Shown: in pieces, positions 20,215-32,300 of the stretch
How the letters are laid out: every line of letters begins with the position of its first letter
How positions within the stretch are numbered: position 1 is the first letter of the stretch
NCBI GenBank assembly: GCA_007570785.1
Contig: ML660204.1
Span: 124,001-188,000 of the forward strand
Direction: 5' to 3'
Source of the DNA: Antilocapra americana
Taxonomy: Eukaryota > Chordata > Mammalia > Artiodactyla > Antilocapridae
DNA: 64,000 nt
Program-made: the position numbers and the translations under genes
The notes under the pieces: generated by a model
Databases searched by the model: none
What the model was told of the DNA's origin: nothing
The model's input: the letters and a program-made list of their open reading frames with translations, nothing else

Positions 20215-20220
20215 TTTATT
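20215..20220 (-). terminator. BPIFB6: polyadenylation signal of BPIFB6
   Basis: AATAAA on the minus strand, about 146 nt after the stop codon. This predicts a short 3' UTR of about 165 nt. Confidence 0.75.
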
Positions 20221-20365
20221 GCCAAGTCCCCAGCCCCATCCTGCCCTCATCAAGTCAGCAGCCCCGGTGGTAGGGGGCCAGGCCCAACCAGTTCCAATCA
20301 GGCTTCTCTGCTGGGTGTAACTGGTTGATGGTGTGCAGGCGGCTGGCAAGCAAATCCTGTCCCAG

Positions 20366-20398
20366 TCAGTCCAGCTTCAAGTTCAGCACCAGAGCATT
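20366..20398 (-). CDS. BPIFB6: BPIFB6 coding exon 15 (stop)
   Basis: 33 nt encoding [10 protein letters not shown] and TGA, matching the human C-terminus in length. Acceptor tgccag. The 3' UTR continues to about 20195. Confidence 0.93.
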   Translation of the reverse strand, partial: NALVLNLKLD

Positions 20399-23300
20399 CT
20401 GGCAGGAGAAAAAGGGTCAGGAGTGGGTGTGGGGAACAATGAGGGGCCACCCAGACACAGAAGAGGATGAACAGGGATGTGGTCAGGAATGAAATCAGCT
20501 CTGTGTTTAAGAATGAAGGATGAGGCTTCCCTGGTGGCTCAGCGATTAAAAAAAAAAAACCCTGCCTGTCAATACAGGAGACACAGGTTCCATCTCTGGT
20601 CCAGGAAGATCCCACATGCCACAGGGCAGCTGAGCCCACGTGCCACAGCTACTGAGCCTGTGCTCTAGAGCCCAGGAGCCATAACTACTGAAGCTTGTGC
20701 TCTCTAGAGCCGGTGCTCTGCAAGCAGAGCAGACACTTCAGTGGGAAGCCTGTGCACTGCAAGTAGACAGTAGCCTCTGCTCGCCGCAACTAGAGAAAAG
20801 TCCATGCAGCAATGCAGACCCGGCAGAGCCAAACACAAACAAAGAAATGTTTCGAAAAAAGAGACTGGCCTTACGACCCTTCACCTCTCTGAGCCTTGAG
20901 TTTCTCAACAATCAAGTGAGGAGAGGCACCCCCACCTCCCAGAGTAGAGAGATCAAATGAGAAAAATGTCCATTCAATGCTCCAAGTACAATGCTTGGTG
21001 TGCAAGGCAAAGCTAATATTTATGGAGCACTTAGTGTATGCCTTTAAGTGAATTATCTCCACAAATCATCACAACAGCTCTCCAGAGTGGATACTATATT
21101 ATTCTCTCTATTTGAGATGACGGAAAAATAGAAGCACCGAGAGAGACGAAGCAATTCATTCAAGGTGGCTGAGGAGGACAGTAGCAGATTTCATGTTTCC
21201 TTCAGGGGATGCCTGGCTAAGGGCAGCCTTCCGATTCTGAGGTGCAAGGTCTTGCTCAGGGGATTGGCAAGACCGTACCGATGGCCGCTGCCCTCCTGAG
21301 TCCAATGTCTTCCAAGCTGAGAATGGCAGGCTTTTGCTCATTGGCCAAAAACATTAGCTGAACTGGCCTTTCCCATCTCCTTTCCTCACCTCAGTTATGC
21401 CCAGCTCCGCCAGGTTGTAGTTCATGTCCAGAAGGTTAGGAAGTGGGAACCCGACTTGGAGTACACCTGAGAAATATAGGAAGAGTCATTTCAGCCTACC
21501 TGTTCTGCAATTAAGTGGCTGCCTGGAGCAGCATAGTGGGAAACAGTGGTGTCTGCCAGCTGCACAGGCCTAGACACCACCATCTGGATCACCCCCAACT
21601 TGCATCCCAGGGCGGGGTCAAGATCTGACTTCCAGTATGAAGTCAAAGGTCAGAGTCCAAGTTTTCGAAGGGGTCCTTGTCCCCAGGCAAGTGACATTAA
21701 CATGACATTAGCCTCAGAGATTCAGTATTGACTACCCACTCGCTTTCAGGTTTCCTCATCTGCGGCCAGTGAAGGGCCTTTGAGATCATCCTTGTGACAT
21801 CCCCTCCTGCTCAGAGTACTTCCTGGCACCAGCAAAACCCAAGCCTGCTGGAGCCCTCACCGTTGATGACTGGGACGTAGGCTTGTTGGAGAAAATCAGT
21901 GATGAAGCCAGTCAATTTCGTCACCTAGTGAGAGAGTAAGAGAAAGAGAAGATACCCTCATCCCATCATTCCATTAATTCAACAGATGTTTGTCCAGCTC
22001 TTAGTCCAGCTGAGTCCAAGGACCACAGGAATGAATATTAGAGACATCAAATCACATCAAAACTGCATCTGACTGTTACATTGTAGACTGATGCCCTCAT
22101 TTCTGCTTAGCTCCTGTTCAGTCCATGGGGTTGCAGAGTCAGATACTACTGAACGACTGAGTACACACTACTCCTAACTAAATCAGATTCTGTGTTGGGC
22201 CCTGAGGCTACAGAAACTAATAAAAATGGCACCTGGGTTGGGCAAACAAGCTCAGGTTGCTGCTATGCATATCAATGATTTTAAAATCAATCTAGGGAGA
22301 TGTCCAGATTCTCTCCAGAAAAAAGAACAAAGACTCAGAGAAGCAAAGCAACTTTCCCAAGGTCACATAGTCAGTCAGGAGCCCCAAACCCCAATGACCT
22401 ACTGTATTCACTCTGCCTCCATTTCAGAGCTCTACCCTGAAATCCCAAGGTGAATAGGCCCAGTTTTTTGCTTTTTAAGCCAGACCAGGCAGAAGTACTT
22501 GGGATACTTACCTTGAAGGGGCCAATCGAAGAGGACTTCCTGGACATGCTCAGTAATCTGCAGAACAGAGGGAACCGGGGAGGTGGAAGGGCAGTCAGAG
22601 CATTGGAGAAAAGGCATCTCAAACACCCCCAGCCCCTCTCTGATGGGGAAGTCCCCTTATAGCCTTCACACCAGGTGCTCCTAAGTCTGTTTACATGCTA
22701 CTTGTGATGGGGCCCTTACCACTTTTCCTTACAGCCCATTTTGTTTCCCACAGCTCAAACCACTAACTTCTCTCATTGGTCCTGACTCCTCCCTTTGGGA
22801 CCTAAGCTCTGTCTATTGTACCTGCCCGAGGTCAGATATGCAGAGGTTTGCAGCTCAGTTAGCCAGTTCCAGACTTTTGCAGGACACAGAGCTGGGGTCC
22901 TTCACAGGGCCCCTCCTCTGCACAGCCTCTGGTGGCACCAGAACAGGCCCTATGATGGTCATCTGCTGGTTATATCTTCCCAATATCTATTCTTTATTCC
23001 AATAACAGACTCTCCAGTTCCTGATCCTCTGTATCCAAGGCATTACAGTGGGGTGAACACATCACCCAGACCTGGCCAATCAGAGCATTCAATCTCTAGA
23101 GTCATCAGTTCAGTTCAGTTCATTCGCTCAGTCGTGTCTGACTCTTTGCAACCTCATGGACTACAGCATGCCAGGCTTCCCTGTCCATCACCAACTCCCG
23201 GAGCTTGCTCAAACTCATGTCCATTGACTCAGTGATGCCATCCAACCATCTCATCCTCTTCTCTCTCTGCCTTCAATCTTTCCCAGCATCAGGGTCTTTT

Positions 23301-26300
23301 CCAATGAGTCAGTTCTTCACATCAGGTGGCCAAAGGATTGGAGCTTCAGCTTCAGCATCAGTCCTTCCAATGAATATTCAGGACTGACTTCCTTTAGGAT
23401 GGACTGGTTGGATCTCCTTGCAGTCCAAGGGACTCTCAAGAGTCGTCTCCAACACCGCAGTTGAAAAGCATCAATTCTTTGGCGCTCAGCTTTCTTTATA
23501 GTCCAACTCTCACATCCATACATGACTACTGGAAAAACCATAGCTTTGACCAGATGGACCTTTGTTGGCAAAGTAATGTCTCTCCTTTTTAACATGCTTT
23601 CTAGGTTGGTCATAGCTTTTCTTCCAAGAAGCAAGCATCTTTTAATTTCATGGCTGCAGTCACCATCTACAGTGATTTTGGAGCCCAAGAAAATTAATTC
23701 TCACACTGTTTCCATTGTCTCCCCATCAATTTGCCATGAAGTGATGGGACCAGGTGCCATGATCTTAGTTTTTTGAATGTTGAATTTTAAGCCAACTTTT
23801 TCACTCTCCTCTCTTTCACTTTCATCAAGAGTCTCTTTAGTTCTTTACTTTCTGCCATAAGGGTGGTGTCATCTGCCAGGAGGTTATTGATATTTCTCCT
23901 GGAAATCTTGATTCCAGCTTGTGCTTCATCCAGCCCAGCATTTCACATGATGTACTCTGCATATAAGTTAAATAAGCAGGGTGACAATATATAGCCTTGA
24001 TATACTCCTCTCCTAATTTGGAAACACTCTGTTGTTCCATGTCCAGTTCTAACTGTTGCTTCTTGACCTGCATGCAGATTTCTCAGGAGGCAGGTAAGGT
24101 GGTCTGGTATTCCCATCTCTTTAAAGATTTTCCATAGTTTGTTGTGATCACACTGTCAAAGGCTTTGACATAGTCAATAAAGCAGAAGTAGATGTTTTTC
24201 TGGAACTCTCTTGCTTTATCGATGATCCAACAGATGTTGGCAATTTGATCTCTAGTTCCTCTGCCTTTTCTAAATCCAGCTTGAACATCTGGAATTTCAC
24301 AGTTCATGTACAGTTGAAACCTGGTTTGGAAAATTTTGAGCATTATTTTGCTAGAATGTAAGATGAGTGCAATTGTGTGGTAGTTTGAACATTCTTTGGC
24401 ATTGCCTTTCTTTGGGATTAGAATGAAAAATGACCCTTCCAATCCTATGGCCACTGCTGAGTTTTCCAAATTTTCTGGCATATTGAATGCAGCACTTTCA
24501 CAGCATCATCTTATAGGATTTGAATAGCTCAACTGGAATTCCATCACCTCCACTAAGCTTTGTTCGTAGTGATGCTTCCTGAGGCCCACTTGACTTCATA
24601 TTTCAGGACGTCTGGCTCTAGGTGAGCGATCACACCATCATGGTTATCTGGGTCATGAAGAGATCTCTTCAAGAAAATTAGAGATACTAAGGGAATATTT
24701 CATGCAAAGATGGGCACAATAAAGGGACAGAAATGGTATGGACCTAACATAAGCAGACGATATTAAGAAGTGGTGGCAAGAATAGACTGAAGAACTGTAC
24801 AAAAAAGATCTTCATGACCCAGATAACCATTCTATTGTTTTCCTCTATTTCTTTTCATTGATCACTGAGGAAGGCTTTCTTATCTCTCCTTGCTATTCTT
24901 TGGAACTCTGCATTCAGAAGGGTATATCTTTCCTTTTCTCCTTTGCCTTTCGCTTCTCTTCTTTTCTCAGCTATTTGTAAGACTTCCTCAGACAACCATT
25001 TTGCCTTTTTGCATTTCCTTTTCTTGGGGATGGTCTTGATCACTGCCTCCTATACAATGTCATGAACTTCCGTCCATAGTTTTTCAGGCACTCTGTCTAT
25101 CAGATCTAATCCCTTGACTCTATTTGTCACTTCCACTGTATAATCATAAGAGATTTGATTTAGGTCATACCTGAATGGTCTAGTGGTTTTCCCTATTTTC
25201 TTCGATTTCAGTCTGAACTTGGCAATAAGAAGTCATAGTGATTAGCTTAGAGTAGGTCATGTGATCCACACTAGACCAATGAAAACAGCCTTTGAGATTT
25301 TGACTATTAAATAAGAGATCTGTCTTCCTATTGGGGTCACTTTGCCACCAACTAGGGAGCAGCTCCCTGAGAATGTCCAACAACATGGACAGCAAAAATC
25401 AAGGGAAGAAAGAGGTAAACTTTGAGAATTTTTGTGCACCTAGATCCAGCCATGCCTGAAAGGGGAGATCTACCCCTAGAGATTTTAATTATATGACTCA
25501 AGAGTCCCTTTTGGGCTTAAGCAACTTAAAGTCAGAATTGTCTCTTACAACCAATAGAATCTTGGCACCCACACAACAGAGAAGAAATTATGACAAATAC
25601 AAAAATTATTGAGCAATTGAATATAAAGCTAGACCTAACACATAGACAGAGCTCTATAAATGTTGACTGTTATCAGTATAAAGAAAGTCTTCCTAGAGGA
25701 AGTGGCATTTGAGGTGGGCACTGACTATCAGGTGGCATTTGGATGGCTTGGGTAAAAGCATGTTTGTGAAAAAGGGAACATGACCACACAATCAGACTCA
25801 CTGTGCAAGAGCCTAGTGGAATAGTGGGAGCAGTGCTGGGAGAATTTGAGAAGGGCCTTGAGTGTCAGGCTAAGATTTGACAAAAGACCATGCACACAAT
25901 GGGGAGCTATTGAGGGTTCTAGAGCAGGCATAGAGACCAAGAAGCCTGGCAGTGGGCTGTGCTGGCTGGGTCAGAGGAAGGCCCTGGAGCAGGAAATCAA
26001 GTGGTGTTGGTGGTGCCTAGGCAGAGGTGCCAGGATGCCAACCTGGACAGCAGACTCCTACCTGTCCATAGAGGTGGTCATCTGCAGCCGGTCCTCATGA
26101 ACTGCGTACTGGATTTTCAGGTTGAAGTGCTGACATAGAGCGAGGGGAAAGCAGGAAGAAGGCAGTGGGTTCCCCATCAGGGCTGGTAAAACCAGGGGTT
26201 CTACCACCTTCCCAAAATCACCACAACTGCCAAGACAGAGCAAGAGTCTTCCTCTCTGACCACCCCACCCTCAAGAACTGAACCCAGCAGTCTCCCCATG

Positions 26301-29300
26301 CCCCTGGCCCAGGATCCTCATTCTCCCTGTACCCAGCCCACAACAGCACTATTAGAAATCCTGGCATGTATGTGGGTCCCTGAACACACCATGTTACTGC
26401 TCCAGGCTACATCCTGTGACTTTCCTAGAGTACCCACCATCACTAGCCTCCCCAACCTCAACCCTTTCCCTGGCCAGATCCTGCCCAACTTTCAAAATAT
26501 AGCTCAGGCATCACCTCCTCTAGGAAGTCCTTTGTGATTTCCTCAAAATAGATTTGCGATCTCTCCAGGCTCCTATAGTTCCTTGAGTGAGACTTTTACT
26601 GCCCTGATAGATGCTAATGAATGTGGGAGAGTGGGAAGTTGAACAGAAAAGAGAGGGAGGGAAGGAAGGAAGAGAAAGAAATGATCTTTCTAGTCATTCA
26701 GAGGTTCAATTGCAGAGCCCAAAGTCAGACAGTAGGTGACAGTGCCCAGGAGGTTATAACCACATAATCAAGATTAACTAGGAACCCTTTAATCCATTAC
26801 GTGACTATGAACTAAAAGCCCGTTCTCCAGCTTCAAATATTCATGAGCTGGGCCTAACTGGGAAAAAGTCCACTCACAATTTCCAGAACAAAGAGGGATA
26901 CAGGCGGCTTGCCCTGCCGCCGAGCAGCAAACATCTCCAGGGTGCCGTGGAGGTGCAGCAGGCTCTTGCCTGTCTTCATGGTGACCTTGGGGGGCTTGTT
27001 TATCTTGATCTGAGTCACCAGGGGTTTTGACTTGGGATAGGATTCAGCCACCTACAGAAACCAAGAAACTCCACTCAGGGCCAACCCTCAGACTGGTGGT
27101 TTCTGTTAAAACCAGGAGTCTGACATGAAATTGGTGATTTCTACCTTGGAAGTACTATATGCAAAGGCTGGGATATGTCTATCAGGAAATAAAGGAAACA
27201 AAACAGAAAATCTAGCTAATCCTATATTGGACATAGAAAGTACAATGCACAAAAGCTGGGTGTTTCTGTAGGGGGCCCAAAGACTACTTTACAGAGAAAT
27301 TGGGATGATTCCACCCTGGACAAGAGAGACATGGTATTGAAAATCCCTTTGCCTGGAGAACAGGGCAGGTGATTATCATGATTATGGATAGCCGAGGCAC
27401 TTACTTTAGGGATGAAGCCAGCCAGTGTCACAGTGGTTTGGGGGGGCAGCTCACTGATCTACAAATAATAGTCAAGATTAGGATTACTGAAGGCTTCCCT
27501 GAGTCATCCTAACAAACCTCTCCTCTGACTTAAAATTTTGTTTGATGAAAAAGTAGACAGAGAGATGGGAGAATGGGTGGATGCGATGGATCAGAGGATG
27601 TGGGTGAAGGGATTCATAGATGGATAGGTGGATGGGGAAAAAGTATAAACAGATAACTGGGTGAGTGGATGGGTGGATTGATGGATGGGTGTTTGTGTAG
27701 GAGAATGAATAATAGATGGGCAGGTGGATGGCTGCGTGGAGGCATGAAAGGAATAATGGAGAAGGGAGGGTGGGTGGGTGGAAAAATGGTGGAATCATCT
27801 GATAAATAGATGAGAGAATGGATGATGGATGGATTGATGGGTGGAGGGATGAATAGGAAGGTCCATAAATGGATAGCGGGTGCATGGATGGGAGGATAAA
27901 TAAAGGGATCAGTGGGGATGAATGAATGGATGGATGGATTAATGGCTGGCTGGCTGGATCAGTAAATGAGCAGGAGAATGGATAATGGAGAACTAGATGA
28001 GTAGATGGTGGGTATCTGGGTGTTTAGGTGGTAAATGGCAGATGCATAGATTCACTCATTCAATAGTATCAGCCCCTATTCTATGTATGGATGGTATGGA
28101 GGGTTGGATAGATTCTAGCTAAAAGGATAGAGTATAGGACATGACTACATAGTAGCAAGACTGACTGGAAAAAAAGAAGGTGGATGGGTGGACAATGCAG
28201 AAGAGTTGTAAGTTGGTGGATAAATACCTGATGTATGGACAGTTGAATGGATAGATGAATACATAGTGGTTACATGGACAGAGAGATGGTGGATGGTGGG
28301 GTAAAATGATGATAGAAACCCAAATCCATCCTGGCCCCTCCCAGTCCTAGCATTACTCACAACCCCAGGATAATTCTCATTCTGGGCAGGGACTGTCATT
28401 ACAGGGGGCAGATGCAGATATGAGGGGTATGGCCACTGGGCAGCTCACCATCGTATCCTTGACTTTCACATCAAAGGACTTCTGCAGAAGAGCAAGCTCT
28501 ACCGTGAGGAAGGTGGCAGAGAGCAGCGTCTGTGAGGAGCCTTCAGCATAGTCCTCAGGGAACTCAGCCCCTCTGGCATCCGCAAGCTGGATGGTGTTGC
28601 TGTTTTGCTGCTGCACCACAGGCTGCAGGACAGCCAGGGGAGAAATACTGAACCTTGGCCAAGGGCAAGTCTCAGTCCTCCAGACTAATGGTGCTCAAAC
28701 CAGCCTAGTGTTAGTCACTTAGTCATTTGACTCTTTGTGACCCCATGGACTGTAGCCCACCAAGCTCCTCTATCCATGGGATTTTCCAGGCAAGAATACT
28801 GGAGTAGGTTTCCTTCTCCAGGGAATCTTCCTGACCCAGGGATTGAACCCAGGTCTCCTGCACTGCAGGCAGACTCTTAACCATCTGAGCCACCAGGGAA
28901 GTCTGTGGTGCCCAAGTCAGCAAGTCATAAGATGATTGAGCTAGAGTAGCGTGCAGTGGCTCAACTCTCCCAGTGTACAGATGGGTAGACTGAGGCCCGC
29001 AAGAATAACAGAGTCAATCACTAAACCACCGGCAGCTCTTCATAGGATTGTGTAAGTAACCTCAGTGACTCTAACTGATTAGAGCCCTTGTTTACTATTG
29101 TAACCTCAAGAGAAAGAGGTAAACAGAAGACAACATGCAGCCTGTAAGAGCCCCACTGGAGGAAGACTTCATGGGGAGATGACTACTTAGGATTCTTCTT
29201 TCCATTCCTGGGAGATGCAGTCACCTGGTCACCAGGGTTCTGGAGTCCTGGGTGAGGCCTTAGCCAAATCCTGCCTCCCTGCTAGGCTGAGTGCTCTCTT

Positions 29301-32300
29301 CTATACAACAGTGGGCAAGCCACTCTCCGGGAGAAGCAGGCAGCCTCAGGGGTGTGGGTGTGGAGTTGGCCATCCCAGAAGTTAGCTCAGGATTTGGGAT
29401 TCATATTGAGAGCAGAAAGAGGAAGAGGCCCCTCCCACCCTCCACAATCCCAGCCCAGCCACCGGCCAGTGGCGGAAGCAGCCCCCACCACTCCAGCCAG
29501 TGAGACCTCTGCCGGCTGACGCCCTTTGGTGCTTACACTGAAGTCTACTTGAATGTAGTTGGCTGTAGTGGTCGGTACGGACGTCAGGACATATTGGACG
29601 GTGCCCATCTGGCCCACAGGCATGGGAACTGTGCAAAGACAGAGGTTCACTCGGAGAGACACCAGCCCGGGGACAGCCTGGAGAAGCCAGCACCAGCCAG
29701 CTGCCACCTGAGCCTGGCCTGGATGCCAGGACCCCGGCCCTCTCTGTGACATAAGGCAAACTGCTTAGCATCTCTGGGCCTCAGTAGTTTCATCTGCAGA
29801 ATGGAGGCAATGGTGCCTGATCTAGAAAATCATGCCACCTCACATCGCCCTGCAAGTACAGAGCCTGAGTGTTCACCAAGTGCTTTCCAGCTCAGTTCTC
29901 ACAACAGATTAGTGGGGTCAGGATTGTTGGTTCTGTTTTACAGATGCACAGACTGAGGCTTGGAGGAGTGAAATAATGTCCCAGGCCACTCTGCTGGGCA
30001 CATGAACTAGTTTTCCTCAATCTCAGCCATTGGGGTTTCCCCTCCTGGTCTTGGGGAGCCCTGTGGACCCCACAGTGATGGAGGTAGCTGCTTTCCCTTG
30101 GCAAAGGAAAGGGTGGGGTTATTACTGGGATTACTCTTCGTGGTACAGAGTTTGTGGATGAGCTGTTGTGAACAAAGGCGGCTGTCCTTGGAGTCTGGGA
30201 GGGTGATGATAGAACACTAGGTGGAGGGCTGAGAGGTAAGGACCCTGAAGCCCCTCAGGGCCTAAGGCTCCCCATCTGGGCATTGTGGGGAGAAGTGGAC
30301 TCCATGACCTCAGACCTCCTCTAGTCCCAAGACCAAGCCAAGAGCAGGCAATTGAATGGGGAGTGGGACATCCAAAAATTCTAGCCATCCTGCTGTCCCC
30401 ATGTGGGAGCAAGGCATAGCTAGGGCTACACACCATTCAGGCTGGCCCACTTCTTGTTCACATACACCAGGACTGCATCAATGGCAGGACACATCTGGAA
30501 AAAGAGAAAGCACTGGGCTGAAGGGGGCCCCGAGTGGACAGCCCCATTCTTCACAGCTGAATGTTACTCCATGGGGAGTCTCAAGGGCCCTGGTGGGATA
30601 GGGACTGGAGGGGGAAACCAAGCCCACAAGTCATACAGGAAGTCAATGGCAGAGCCCCAGGGACTGCTATGCTCAGTGGGGTTGGCTAGCTGTTTAGTAC
30701 CAGCTGCCATTTTCTCCTCCCCTGCTCATGGCAGACATCACTAGCTGATCATGGAACTTCCTCCCACTGAGACAGCCACAGCCTCAGGAGCCTCCTCAGC
30801 CACCAGCGGTTGATGGAGATGAAACACGCTTGCCAACCCTGGTCTAAGCAGTGCTTGGGATGAGGGGCAGAGGCTCACTCTGGGCACTTACCAGACCAGG
30901 AAGAATTTTGTGTAGGGTGCTGTCCAGGAACTTGTTGACCACCTTGGGCAGCATGCTGGACACAGAGGATGGGGACAGAGGCACAGATGGCAGGCAGTTA
31001 GGCATGGGACATGCCGGGACATGGCTAAGGAGTTCAGTGGCTCAGGAAGTGGGATGCTGGGTCAGGCTGGCAAGGTGGACCGAGCCTTCCTTCCCAACCA
31101 CAGAGAACCTCACTTGCTAGGCAGGTTTGTCTTCATGCTGACCAGGATGACCTCACAGCCTTCACTCTTGAACATGGGGAGGCCTGTCTCTTCGTCCTGC
31201 AGAAGCCGGTTGGTGGCTGTGATGTTCAGGACCACGATGATCTCCATGTTCCCACCCATGAAGCTGGAGGAGGGGGCAGGCAGGCAGGCATCAGGGCATC
31301 ACTGCCTCTGTGGCCACAATCTCAGCATCTCTGAGAGGGGGAAAGGGTGGGAGACCATGCCATGGGACAGAAAGAGGGATGGGACCTGCCCAAGTTCACA
31401 CAACCGGTCTTTCCTCTCCTCTCTTGCTTTGGTGAACTCCTGCACATCCTTCAAAACCCTGCTCTGCTCAGCAGTCATCATCTCCCCAAAGCCTTTTCTA
31501 ATCCCCAGTCCCTACACCCTGTCAATATTTCTTCTATCCCAAACCAATCTATCAATCTGTGATCACCTGTGCTCAGGTCTGGTTCCCATCAAAGGTAGGA
31601 ACCAACTTTGCATTATCTCAGATCACAGCATGGTACACAGTAGGTACTCAATCAATGGGCATATAAGAGTGAGACAAAGAGGCCATTGTCCTTTCCTTCT
31701 CACCTCCCCGCCATACTCACCTCTTGCCAGTGATGGTCATGCCCGTGGACACACACTGGAAGACGCCCACCCCAGGCATGAAGGTCATTGTGATGACAGG
31801 CAGCAGCACATCCTTCACTTTCAGACTGGGAGGGGCAGACGTTCGAGCAGTGAGAACTGGACAGGTAAGACCCCTCAACGCACTCCTCTACCACTTTGCT
31901 GGGAGGCCTTGGGTAAATCCCCCGTCCCATGTCATAGGGATAAACTTATCTCTGGGTCTGTCATGAAATGCAAACAAAAGGCTGAACATGAGCCAATCTA
32001 TACACAGAAAGCTCTCCTTGTGGGTGAGATGACATGTAGCTTAATTTGTGACCCTTTCCTGCTCCCTTCCCTGATGTAGGCCTCAGTTTCCCCACTGACA
32101 AAAAGAGGAAGTTTGCTTAGATCTGAGTTTCTCATCAGTGATGCTATGGACATTTGGGGCAAGACCATCCTGTGTTGTGGGCTGTCCTGTGCATTGTAGG
32201 TTGTTTCATAGCAACCTTGGCTTCTGCTCACTACAGGGACTAGATGCACTCCCCTTCCCCCACTGTACAAGTTGGGGCAATCAAAAATGTTTCCAGGCAT

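Noticed and set aside
20524..20838. tRNA gene
   Set aside because: The tRNA-like promoter text here and in the Bov-tA copies belongs to SINEs; no intact cloverleaf was seen.
27484..27885. 133-codon His/Pro/Ser-rich frame
   Set aside because: It is a translation of the GATG minisatellite in BPIFB6 intron 8.
31021..32079. 352-codon open frame on the plus strand
   Set aside because: It runs antisense across BPIFB6 exons 3 and 4 and an L2 fragment. It has no recognisable domain and is low in order; best explained as a chance frame in stop-poor sequence.
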